A stretch of 64,000 nucleotides of DNA, taken from assembly GCF_014649835.1 (NCBI RefSeq), contig NZ_BMTU01000018.1, forward strand, positions 62,001 through 126,000, in the 5' to 3' direction. Positions 40,352 to 48,685 of this stretch are shown piece by piece. Both the position numbers and the translations under genes were made by a program. Position 1 is the first letter of the stretch; every line of letters starts with the position of its first letter. Source of the DNA: Streptomyces pilosus (GTDB lineage Bacteria > Actinomycetota > Actinomycetes > Streptomycetales > Streptomycetaceae). Under the pieces are notes generated by a model. It did not search any database, was not told the origin of the DNA, and saw only the letters and a list, made by a program, of their open reading frames with translations.

Positions 40352-42046
40352 TCAGTTCGTCCCGGAGGGCGCCGAGGGCTCCTCGGCGCCGCCCAGGTCC
40401 TCGATCCAGCCCGTCACCGAGCCGAACCAGTCGCTGAGCTGTTCCCAGTAGCCCTTGCCGGTGCCGATCCAGTCCTGGAGCGGGCTCAGTTCCCAGACCA
40501 GCCAGCCCGCGACGAACAGGATCAGGACGGTGAAGAGGCACCCCTTGAGGCAGCCCAGACCGGGGATGCGCATCGGGTTGGCGCTGCGCTGCCGGGGCGG
40601 CCGCGGCTCGCGCGCGGGACGCTGCGGCTCCGGCGGCGGCGGCGCGTACCGCTGCGGCTGGGGCTGCTGCCGCCGCTGGCGCTCCGGCGGGGGCGCGTAC
40701 CGCTGGGGCTGCGGCTGGGGCTGGGGCTGCTGGGGATAGCCGTATCCCGGACCGGGCTGCGGCTGCTGCTGGGGGCGGCGCTGCGGCGGCTGCTGCGGCG
40801 GCTGCTGCGGGGGCCGGGCGACCTGCCGCTGGGGGCGGCGGCGCAGCGGGTCCTCGTTCGGGTCGAGGTACTGCACCTGGGTCTGCTCGTTGCGGTCGCG
40901 TGCCGCGCGGAGCTGGTTCTGCCAGGGGTGCGGGTCCTCGGGGCCCGGCCCGCCGGACTGGCCGGGCGGCCCGGGCGGTACGGGAGGCAGTACGGCCGTG
41001 GGATCGGCGGCGCCGGCCGGTCCGCCGGTCTGCGGCAGGACACTGGTGGCGCCGTTGGGGTCGTAGCCGCCCGCGCCGTGCGGCAGGACCTGCGTGGGGT
41101 CCGCGGCACCGGGGGCGTCCGGCACCTGCGCGGGCGCCGGGTCGGGGGCGAGCAGGGCGCCGACGTTCTCCGCGGCGCCGATCTGTGCGGAATTCGCGTG
41201 CACGCCGATGCCGTCGGCGACGACGCGCAGGCCGCGCGCGAGGTTCTCCGCGCTGGGCCGCTCGCCGGGGTTCTTGCGCAGACAGCGCTCGATGACCGTC
41301 CACAGCGGGTCGGGGACCGTGGAGGGACGGCGCGGCTCGGCGCTCAGGTGCTGGTGCAGCACCTCGAGGGCGGAGCCGCCGGAGAACGGCGGACGGCCGG
41401 TGACCAGCTCGTACAGCAGGATGCCGGCGCCGTAGATGTCGACGGCGGAGGTCTGCGGGCGGCCCTCGGCGGACTCGGGCGCGATGTAGGCGGGCGTGCC
41501 GACGAACTCGTGGGTGCGGGTCAGGCCCGGGGAGTCGGCGAGGCGGGCGATGCCGAAGTCGGTCAGCATCGGGTGCATCTCGCCGCCGGTCTGCCGCAGC
41601 AGGACGTTGGCCGGCTTCAGGTCGCGGTGCACCACGCCGTCGGCGTGGCTGGCACCGAGCGCGTCGGCGATCTGCGCGGTCAGCAGCGCCGCCGCGACCG
41701 GGGTGAGGGGCCCGTTCTCCCGGAGGTACCGGTGCAGGTCGGGGCCCTCGACGAGGTCCATGACCAGGGCCAGCAGATCGCCCTCGACGACCAGGTCACG
41801 GACCCGGACGATGTTGGGGTGGGTGAGCCGCAGCAGGACCGAGCGCTCGCGCAGGAACCGCATCACGACGTCGGCGTCGCTCGCGAGCTCCTCCTTGAGG
41901 ACCTTGATCGCGACGGTCTCGCCGGGCTGTCCCGGCACGGCCGCCTCGGCGCCCGCGGTCTCCCGCTGGCGTGCCCGCCAGACGGTGCCCGTGGCGCCGC
42001 GACCGAGCGGCTCCTCGAGCAGGTACTTGCTCCCTACCGGCCGCAC
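40352..42046 (-). CDS. pkaA: Membrane Ser/Thr protein kinase (PkaA-like)
   Basis: 564 aa. Kinase domain ~8-290: LGRGATGTVWRAR, VAIKVLKEEL, HRDLKPANVLL, DFGIARLAD, GTPAYIAPES, DIYGAGILLYELV. A long Gln/Pro/Arg-rich disordered linker (~300-500; RYAPPP and PQQPPQ repeats) precedes a TM helix (CLKGCLFTVLILFVAGWLVWEL, ~506-527) and a ~35-residue outside tail. GTG at 42046 (VRPVGSKY) is chosen with GGGAG upstream. An insertion QRETAGAEAAVPGQPGE lies between P-loop and Lys, longer than usual. Forms a pair with pkaB, and divergent from the FHA-domain ATPase, a likely phosphopeptide reader. Confidence 0.9.
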   Translation of the reverse strand: MRPVGSKYLLEEPLGRGATGTVWRARQRETAGAEAAVPGQPGETVAIKVLKEELASDADVVMRFLRERSVLLRLTHPNIVRVRDLVVEGDLLALVMDLVEGPDLHRYLRENGPLTPVAAALLTAQIADALGASHADGVVHRDLKPANVLLRQTGGEMHPMLTDFGIARLADSPGLTRTHEFVGTPAYIAPESAEGRPQTSAVDIYGAGILLYELVTGRPPFSGGSALEVLHQHLSAEPRRPSTVPDPLWTVIERCLRKNPGERPSAENLARGLRVVADGIGVHANSAQIGAAENVGALLAPDPAPAQVPDAPGAADPTQVLPHGAGGYDPNGATSVLPQTGGPAGAADPTAVLPPVPPGPPGQSGGPGPEDPHPWQNQLRAARDRNEQTQVQYLDPNEDPLRRRPQRQVARPPQQPPQQPPQRRPQQQPQPGPGYGYPQQPQPQPQPQRYAPPPERQRRQQPQPQRYAPPPPEPQRPAREPRPPRQRSANPMRIPGLGCLKGCLFTVLILFVAGWLVWELSPLQDWIGTGKGYWEQLSDWFGSVTGWIEDLGGAEEPSAPSGTN

Positions 42047-42535
42047 GTCATGCGCTCCCTGCTGCTTGCTTGGCTGGCGTACACCGTGGTCCACCCTGCT
42101 GCGGAATGTTCCGACCCACTGTAGTGCCGCCGCGCGGGATACCGGCCGGTCGTCTTCGACGCCGTCCCGGCCGTGGCCGGGCTGTGCGTCCCTCTGTGTG
42201 GGTCTTACGTACCGGTTCCCGTCGGTGTTCGACGGTTCGCAGGAAAGACGCTCCACCCGGTCCGTTGGTTGCCGCACGGCGGACGTGACCGATCTCAAGT
42301 GGGCCCGCGACGATCATCGGTGCGTCACTGGTCAGGCATTTTTACGGGCAGAGCCGACCAATCAAGATCATTCACTGTCGGGCGGCGGGCGCGTTGTCGG
42401 TGTCAGGTGCGAGGATGCGTCGAGTACTGGCCGTACGTGCGCGTGTGGCGGTGGGGGAAGTCCGCGGTGGGGGACCGCGGGGCGGCTTCGTCCCCCGTGT
42501 CGCGGGCGCTCGCGCAGAAGGGACCGCTGACGGCG
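42047..42535. other. Divergent intergenic region between pkaA and the FHA/FtsK gene
   Basis: 489 nt. Open reading continues upstream of the FHA/FtsK start as far as 42173, but the extension (121 codons) has no recognised domain and atypical Trp/Arg/Cys-rich composition, so I treat it as untranslated. AT-richer patches near 42340-42375 (GCATTTTTACGGG, CAATCAAGATCATTC) mark a likely promoter area. Confidence 0.45.
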
Positions 42536-45500
42536 ATGCAGATCCGGCTGACCGTCGTAGACCCGCTGGGCCCCTCCTCCCCCGTGCGGGAGCGGGCCGC
42601 GAGCTGCGACGTGCTGGTCACGGCGCCCGCGGGCACGGCCCTGGCGGCGGTGGCCTCCGCCCTGGCCTCGGCGGTCTCCGGCGGCGACGGCACGTCCGGC
42701 TCCACCGGCGCGCCCGTGCTCTACGCCGGTGACCAGCGGCTCGACGCCCAGCGCTGCACGCTGGGCGAGCCGCCGCTGATCGACGGGGCGGTGCTGGCCG
42801 TGGGCGCCCCGGGCGAACCCGAGCCGCACCCCGAGCTGGACGGGGCCCCGACCCGGCTGCACGTCGTCGCCGGGCCCGACGCGGGCGGGGTGCACCTGCT
42901 GCACGGCGGCGAGATCCGCATAGGCCGCTCCGCCGACGCCGACGTACCGCTCGACGACCCGGACGTCTCCCGGCTGCACTGCGCGGTGACGGTCGGCTCC
43001 GACGGCCGCGTCTCGGTCGCCGACCTCGGCTCCACCAACGGCACCACCCTGGACGGGCGGCGCGTGGGCCCCCGCCCGGTCCGGCTGGCCCCGGGCGCGC
43101 TGCTGCGCATCGGCGAGTCGGCGCTGCGCCTGACCCCGGCGGCGGGACCGCACGCGCGGGCGGCGACGACACCGGACGGGGAGGGACACGTCCGGGTGCC
43201 GGGACCGCGGGCGGGTGACGAGGCCGGGGGCGGCTCCGCCGCGCACCCCGGGACGTCCCACCGCCCGGCCCCGCACGGAGGAGCGGACCCGCACGGAGGA
43301 CCGGACCCGCACGGGGGCCCGGGCACCCACGGGGGCCCGGACACCCACGGGGAACCGGCCGACCCGCCCCGGGGACCGACCCACCACGCCTACGGCCCGG
43401 CGGTCCAGAGCGCGGGCGAGGCAGGCCGTGCCGCCGGCGGTCCCGCCCCCGACACGTGGGGGCAGCCGGGCGGGGACTCCGCCCCGGGGCAGGCCGGGCG
43501 CGGTCCCGGGCCGCTGCTGCCGGAGCAGGCCCGGGCCCCGAGGGCCGGACAGCGCGGAGACGGCCCCGGGGGGCGCCCGCTGCGGATCGCCGCACGGGGC
43601 GATGTGCCCCGGGTGCCCAAGGGACGGCGCGTCTCGCAGCCGAGGCCGGCCGCGGACGAGACCCACGCGGGGCGCGGCTCCCTCGACGACCGGGCCGGCG
43701 CCGGCCCCTCCACCCCCGCCGCCCCGGGACACCGGGCCTCCCGCGCGGCCTACGACGGCACCTACGAGGGCACCTACGACGGCCCTTACGGCGAGACCGC
43801 CGGGGGCCTTCCGGACGGCGCGGCACACGGCCGGCACCACGGCGCCTCCCCCGCCCCCGCGGCACCGGCCGGCGACACCGCGGAGCACGGGCATCAGGCC
43901 TCCCCCCGCGCGACCGATCACGCGCGGGGCGCGCATCACGCGGCCGACGGCGTACGGGACCCGCGCCACGGCCGGGACCCCCGCGCCGGCTCGGACACCG
44001 CGCCCGACGCGACACCCGACGGCCACCCCGGATCCCCCCGCGCCCCCCAGGGCCCCACCGGCAGCACCACGGGCCAGGTGCGGGACGGGCGGTACGGCGA
44101 CGCGTCCGGGCCCGGCTCCCCGCCCGGCGCCGACACCCAGGGCACCCGCAAGGGCACCCCCCTGCGCGGCACCGACCTCCCCCAGCCCCCCGCCGGGCGG
44201 AAGCGGGGCGGGATCGGCGCCTGGGCCCGGCGCCTGACCGGGGGCCGGCCGGAGCGGGAGACCACGGCGGACACGCGGGACGAGCACACCACGCCGCCGG
44301 ACGAGCCCGCGCCGCGACGGGCCCCCACCGCCTCCGCGCAGCCCGAGACCTGGCCGGACCCCGCCACGCTGCTGCTGACCGCGCTCGGCCCCGGCCCCCG
44401 GCTGTGGGAGCGCGGGCCCGGCCATCCCGAGACGCTCACGGTGCGGCTCGGCACCACGGACCGGGCCGCGCCGGACGGCTCGGGCCTGCTGCCCGCCGTG
44501 CCGGTGACCTCGGACCTGCGCGAGGTGGGCGCGCTGGGGCTGGCCGGTCCGCGGGACCGCCTCGCCGGGCTGGCCCGCGCGGTCCTGGCCCAGCTCGCGG
44601 CGCTGCACTCCCCCGACTGCCTGGAGATCGTCCTGATCGCCGCGGATCCCGCCCGCCCCCTCGCGGAGCGCACCGCGGAGTGGTCCTGGCTGGGCTGGCT
44701 GCCCCACCTGCGCCCGGGCCACGGCCAGGACTGCCGCCTGCTGCTGGCGCACGACCACGAGCAGGCCACGGCCCGCACGGACGAACTGCTGCGCCGCCTG
44801 GCCGACCGGGACCACCCGGCCGCGCCCCCGGCGGAAGCAGCGGGCCCCCACACCGTGGTCGTCGTGGACGGCGACCCCGGCGGCGCCGACGTCCGCGAGG
44901 CGGTGACCCGGCTCGCCCTGGACGGCCCGCGGGCCGGCATCCACGTCGTGTGCCTCGCCGAGACGGCCGCCGCCTCCGCCGCGTCCCCGGTGACCGAGAC
45001 GTACGAGGCGGCCTGCGCGGTGACGCCGTCGTTCCGCGCGTGCGGGGCGGTCGCCCTGCTCAGCGGTGACGTGGCGACCGCGCTGCGGCTGCTGCGGGTG
45101 GCCGGGAGCGGCTCCGGGACGCCTCCTGGCCCCGTCGGCCACGGCACCCTCGCGACCGTCGACGCGGTCTCCGCCCCCTGGGCCGAGCGGTTCGCGCGGG
45201 CGCTCGCGCCGCTGCGCACCGACGGCACCCCGGGCGACCGGCACGCGCGGGTGTCCGCCCCGCTGCCCCGGTCGGCGCGGCTCCTCGACGAGCTGGGCCT
45301 GGCCCGGGCCACCCCGGCCTCGCTGATGGCGCGCTGGGCGGACGCGGCCGACGACACCCGGGCCCTCGGCGGACGGGTCACCGCCATACTGGGCGCCGGA
45401 CCGCGCGGCCCGGTCGTCGCCGACCTGGCCGCCGACGGACCGCATCTGCTCGTCGAGGGCCCGCCCGGCAGCGGCCGTACGGAACTGCTGCGGGCGGTCG

Positions 45501-46411
45501 TCGCCTCGCTGGCCGCCGCCGAGCGCCCCGACCGGCTGGGCATCGTGCTGGTCGACGGCAGGGGCGGCCCCGCGCCGGGCCCCGGGCACGGCGAAGGTCT
45601 GCGGGTGTGCACGGACGTACCGCACGTCACGACCCACCTGTGCGCCAACGAACCGGTGCGGATGCGGGAGTTCGCCCAGTCGCTGAGCGCCGAGCTGAAG
45701 CGGCGCGCGGAGTTGCTGGGCCGCTCGGACTTCGCGGAGTGGCACACCGGCCGCGCGCTGTCGGACCGCATGGTCGCCCAGCGCACGGCGGTCTCCCGGG
45801 CGGGCGAGCAGAACGGCGACCTGGACGCCCCGCCCAGTTCGACGCTGCGGCTGCGGCCCGCGGCGGACCGGCGCAGGACGGAGCCGCCGCCCGCGCTGCC
45901 CCGGCTGGTGGTGGTGGTGGACGACCTGGACGCGCTGGTCTCCCCCGCGCTCGGCGCACCGGGGCGGCCCGCCGCCGGGTCGGTGATGCGGGCCCTGGAG
46001 GCGGTGGCGCGCGACGGGGAACGGCTGGGCGTGCACCTGGTGACGGCCACCGGGCCGTGTGCCCGGACGGCGCAGACCGAGCCGGCGCGGCAGGCGACGC
46101 TGCGTGTCACCCTCGACGCGCCCGTACCGGGCGGCGGCCCCGACGACCCGGCGCCGGGCCGCGGCCGGCTGGCCCGCCCGGACGGGCCGGAGACGGCGTT
46201 CCAGGGCGGCCGGGTGACCGGGCGCATCCCGCGGACGGCGACCCTGCGGCCGACGGTCGTCCCCCTGGAGTGGCACCGCATGGGCGACCCGCCGGCCCGT
46301 CGCCAGGTCCGCGAACTCGGCAACGGCCCGACCGACCTGGCGCTGCTCGCCAGCGCCCTGGAGCGGGCGGCCCGTCAGGTCTCGGCCGCCGAGGTCCCCT
46401 CGCTGCTGTGA
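42536..46411 (+). CDS. FHA-domain FtsK/SpoIIIE-like ATPase
   Basis: 1291 aa. FHA phosphothreonine-binding domain at ~107-200 (GEIRIGRSADADVPLDDPDVSRLHC ... DLGSTNGT: conserved Arg, Ser, His, Asn). Then ~350 residues of Gly/Pro/His-rich disordered linker, including HGGADP/HGGPDT repeats, and ~730 residues related to the FtsK/EccC ATPases with two modules. In the visible nucleotide site, Walker A reads EGPPGSGRTELLRA (~972-985) with Arg instead of Lys; Walker B is VVVVDDLDAL (~1123). Role is probably a phospho-regulated, possibly scaffold-like motor homologue; the divergent kinases pkaA/pkaB are obvious candidate writers. Start ATG at 42536 is set by the beta-strand MQIRLTVVDP; its ribosome site (AAGGGA) is distant. 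Confidence 0.82.
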   Translation: MQIRLTVVDPLGPSSPVRERAASCDVLVTAPAGTALAAVASALASAVSGGDGTSGSTGAPVLYAGDQRLDAQRCTLGEPPLIDGAVLAVGAPGEPEPHPELDGAPTRLHVVAGPDAGGVHLLHGGEIRIGRSADADVPLDDPDVSRLHCAVTVGSDGRVSVADLGSTNGTTLDGRRVGPRPVRLAPGALLRIGESALRLTPAAGPHARAATTPDGEGHVRVPGPRAGDEAGGGSAAHPGTSHRPAPHGGADPHGGPDPHGGPGTHGGPDTHGEPADPPRGPTHHAYGPAVQSAGEAGRAAGGPAPDTWGQPGGDSAPGQAGRGPGPLLPEQARAPRAGQRGDGPGGRPLRIAARGDVPRVPKGRRVSQPRPAADETHAGRGSLDDRAGAGPSTPAAPGHRASRAAYDGTYEGTYDGPYGETAGGLPDGAAHGRHHGASPAPAAPAGDTAEHGHQASPRATDHARGAHHAADGVRDPRHGRDPRAGSDTAPDATPDGHPGSPRAPQGPTGSTTGQVRDGRYGDASGPGSPPGADTQGTRKGTPLRGTDLPQPPAGRKRGGIGAWARRLTGGRPERETTADTRDEHTTPPDEPAPRRAPTASAQPETWPDPATLLLTALGPGPRLWERGPGHPETLTVRLGTTDRAAPDGSGLLPAVPVTSDLREVGALGLAGPRDRLAGLARAVLAQLAALHSPDCLEIVLIAADPARPLAERTAEWSWLGWLPHLRPGHGQDCRLLLAHDHEQATARTDELLRRLADRDHPAAPPAEAAGPHTVVVVDGDPGGADVREAVTRLALDGPRAGIHVVCLAETAAASAASPVTETYEAACAVTPSFRACGAVALLSGDVATALRLLRVAGSGSGTPPGPVGHGTLATVDAVSAPWAERFARALAPLRTDGTPGDRHARVSAPLPRSARLLDELGLARATPASLMARWADAADDTRALGGRVTAILGAGPRGPVVADLAADGPHLLVEGPPGSGRTELLRAVVASLAAAERPDRLGIVLVDGRGGPAPGPGHGEGLRVCTDVPHVTTHLCANEPVRMREFAQSLSAELKRRAELLGRSDFAEWHTGRALSDRMVAQRTAVSRAGEQNGDLDAPPSSTLRLRPAADRRRTEPPPALPRLVVVVDDLDALVSPALGAPGRPAAGSVMRALEAVARDGERLGVHLVTATGPCARTAQTEPARQATLRVTLDAPVPGGGPDDPAPGRGRLARPDGPETAFQGGRVTGRIPRTATLRPTVVPLEWHRMGDPPARRQVRELGNGPTDLALLASALERAARQVSAAEVPSLL

Positions 46412-46413
46412 CG

Positions 46414-46442
46414 CCGGGGAGGCCGGTCAGTGGCCTCCCCGG
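46414..46442. terminator. Bidirectional terminator overlapping the end of the lipoprotein gene
   Basis: CCGGGGAGGCC (46414-46424) and GGCCTCCCCGG (46432-46442) form an 11-bp stem; the loop contains the lipoprotein stop codon. It serves both convergent genes. Confidence 0.8.
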
Positions 46443-47050
46443 TTCTCCACGCAGGGTCCGGTTCCGGGCTGCGGCTCGGCGTACGCGCCGTGCACCTCGG
46501 TGGTCAGTTCCTCCCGTGTCACCCGGCCGGACACACAGACCGTCCCGGTGTGCAGGCTGTAGAAGCCGTTGCCGACGTAGACCCCGTGCTCCTCGCCGCA
46601 GCCGAGGCGGGCGAGGGCCGCGACGACCCGCTCGTCGGGGTAGGCGCCGTACGCACCGGCCCCGCCCGCCTTCCGCACCCGCTCCAGCTCCGCGCGGACG
46701 AGCCGCGCCGACGCAGCTCCCCAGGCCTGCTCCTCCGGGCTCAGCGACGCCTGCATCCGGTAGGCGTGGTTCTCGGCGTAGTGGGGTGCGCCGTCCCCGC
46801 TGCCCTCCGGCAGGCCGTCGGCGTCCGCGGTGGGCCGGGTCGCGGAGGGGGACGGAGGCACCGTGGGCGCCTCGGCCGGCCGCGCGCACTCGGGCCGGGT
46901 GTCGGAGGACGGGCCGGAGGACGGCGTCGCGCCCGAGGGCGCCGGGGGGCTCTGCGGCGCCGCCGCCCGCACGCCGCTCGGCTGCGTCCCGCACGCCGTC
47001 AGGGTGAGCACCAGGAGGGCGACCGCGGTGACTGATCGTCTGATGAGCAT
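46427..47050 (-). CDS. Putative lipoprotein of unknown function
   Basis: 207 aa. Signal MLIRRSVTAVALLVLTLTAC with lipobox Cys at ~20. A Pro/Ser/Ala-rich linker (to ~75) precedes a ~125-residue domain with conserved-looking segments HYAENHAYRMQASLSPEEQAWGAASARLVRAELERVR and YPDERVVAALARLGCGEEHGVYVGNGFYSLHTGTVCVSGRV. Cys residues are spaced to allow disulfides. No named family recognised. ATG at 47050 has GGAGA very close; an in-frame GTG/ATG at 47101 is less likely because it would move the signal peptide inward. Confidence 0.75.
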   Translation of the reverse strand: MLIRRSVTAVALLVLTLTACGTQPSGVRAAAPQSPPAPSGATPSSGPSSDTRPECARPAEAPTVPPSPSATRPTADADGLPEGSGDGAPHYAENHAYRMQASLSPEEQAWGAASARLVRAELERVRKAGGAGAYGAYPDERVVAALARLGCGEEHGVYVGNGFYSLHTGTVCVSGRVTREELTTEVHGAYAEPQPGTGPCVENRGGH

Positions 47051-47253
47051 GTCTCCAGCATTCCGGCCGGGGGTGCGGGCGTCATGAGTCGGGGTACTCA
47101 TCCGCGTGACGCCTGGTCACGACGCGGTCACGATCGCGGACTTGACACGGGACGCGCTCTTGCCACCCCCATTCCCCGGGCGTAGACCAGAGCGCACGGG
47201 ACAGCGCTCGAACGTTCGGCTGAGTACGACGGAGTACGAAGAACGGGGCAGTG

Positions 47254-48678
47254 ATGCGCAGGACGAGCAGGACCATCCGAATACGCAGGTCGCCCGAGAC
47301 CCCCATGACGACCCGCCGTTCCCGCGGGGCCGCGAGGGCCGCCGCCGCGCTCGCCGCGGGCGTGCTGGCGGTCTCGCTCACCGCCTGCGGGGGCGACGAC
47401 GACGGCGGTGACGACGACAAGGGCGGCGGGGCCGCCGGCGGCGACACCGGCACCACCGTGACCCTGCCGAAGCTGGACGGCGAGACCCTGGAGGTCGCGG
47501 CCGTGTGGACCGGCGCCGAGCAGGAGAACTTCAAGAAGGTCCTGGCGGAGTTCGAGAAGCGCACCGGCGCCAAGGTGACCTTCGTGCCCGCCCAGGACCC
47601 GATCATCAACTTCCTCGGTTCGAAGATCGCGGGCGGCGCCCCGCCGGACGTGGCGATGCTGCCGCAGCCGGGCGCCATCAAGCAGGCGGTGGAGAAGGGC
47701 TGGGCCAAGCCGCTGGGCGCCGAGGCCGCCAAGGAGCTCGCCGAGAACTACTCGCAGGGCTGGCAAGACATCGGCACGGTCGACGGCCGGCAGTACGGCG
47801 TCTACTACAAGGCCGCCAACAAGTCGCTGATCTGGTACAACGCCCAGGTCTTCGAGAACGCGGGCGCGGCCGAGCCCAAGACGTGGGAGGAGCTGCTCAC
47901 CACCGCGCAGACGGTGTACGACTCCGGGGTCACCCCCTTCTCGGTCGGCGGGGCCGACGGCTGGACGCTGACCGACTGGTTCGAGAACGTCTACCTGTCC
48001 CAGGCCGGGCCGGAGAAGTACGACCAGCTGGCACGGCACGAGATCAAGTGGACGGACCCCTCCGTGAAGGAGGCGCTCACCACGCTCGCCGGGATCTGGG
48101 GCAAGCAGGACTACGTCGCGGGCGGCGCGTCCGGCGCGCTGCAGACGGAGTTCCCGGCCTCCGTGACCCAGACCTTCACCGGCGGCGACCAGCCCAAGGC
48201 CGGCATGGTCTACGAGGGCGACTTCGTGCAGGTGAACATCGCCGAGACCGAGGCCGAGGTGGGCAAGGACGCCAAGGTGTTCCCGTTCCCCGCGGTCGGT
48301 GACGACCCGCCCGTGGTGTCCGGCGGCGACGCGGCGGTGATCCTGAAGGACTCGCCGGCGGCGCAGGCACTGGCGACCTTCCTGGCCTCCCCGGACGCGG
48401 CGGGCATCCAGGCGAAGCTCGGCGGCTACCTCTCGCCGAACAAGAACGTGCCCAACTCGGCCTATCCGAACGAGGTCCAGCGGAAGATGGCCAAGGCGCT
48501 GCTCGACGCCGGTGACGACTTCCGCTTCGACATGTCCGACCAGGCCCCGCAGGCCTTCGGCGGCACGCCCGGAAAGGGCGAGTGGAAGGCGCTTCAGGAC
48601 TTCCTGAAGAACCCGAAGGACATCGCGGGCACCCAGGCGAAGCTGGAGGCCGACGCGGCCGCGGCGTACGGGAACTGA
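47254..48678 (+). CDS. Sugar ABC transporter substrate-binding lipoprotein
   Basis: 474 aa SBP. Signal segment MTTRRSRGAARAAAALAAGVLAVSLTAC with lipobox, reached either from ATG 47254 (17 extra residues before it) or from an internal ATG at 47305; the first has the only ribosome-site-like sequence (GAACGGGG). The mature protein begins with an Asp/Gly-rich linker. Domain features: EVAAVWTGAEQENFKKVLAEFEKRTGAKVTFV, GGAPPDVAMLPQPGAIKQAVEKGWAKPL, GVYYKAANKSLIWYNAQVF. Alpha-glucoside or oligosaccharide type; ligand unknown. First gene of the operon with permeases at 48686 and 50222. Confidence 0.9.
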   Translation: MRRTSRTIRIRRSPETPMTTRRSRGAARAAAALAAGVLAVSLTACGGDDDGGDDDKGGGAAGGDTGTTVTLPKLDGETLEVAAVWTGAEQENFKKVLAEFEKRTGAKVTFVPAQDPIINFLGSKIAGGAPPDVAMLPQPGAIKQAVEKGWAKPLGAEAAKELAENYSQGWQDIGTVDGRQYGVYYKAANKSLIWYNAQVFENAGAAEPKTWEELLTTAQTVYDSGVTPFSVGGADGWTLTDWFENVYLSQAGPEKYDQLARHEIKWTDPSVKEALTTLAGIWGKQDYVAGGASGALQTEFPASVTQTFTGGDQPKAGMVYEGDFVQVNIAETEAEVGKDAKVFPFPAVGDDPPVVSGGDAAVILKDSPAAQALATFLASPDAAGIQAKLGGYLSPNKNVPNSAYPNEVQRKMAKALLDAGDDFRFDMSDQAPQAFGGTPGKGEWKALQDFLKNPKDIAGTQAKLEADAAAAYGN

Positions 48679-48685
48679 TCCGGCG

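Noticed and set aside
42173..42535. Upstream extension of the FHA/FtsK protein
   Set aside because: No domain, odd composition (Trp, Cys, Arg), and it would cover the whole divergent promoter region.
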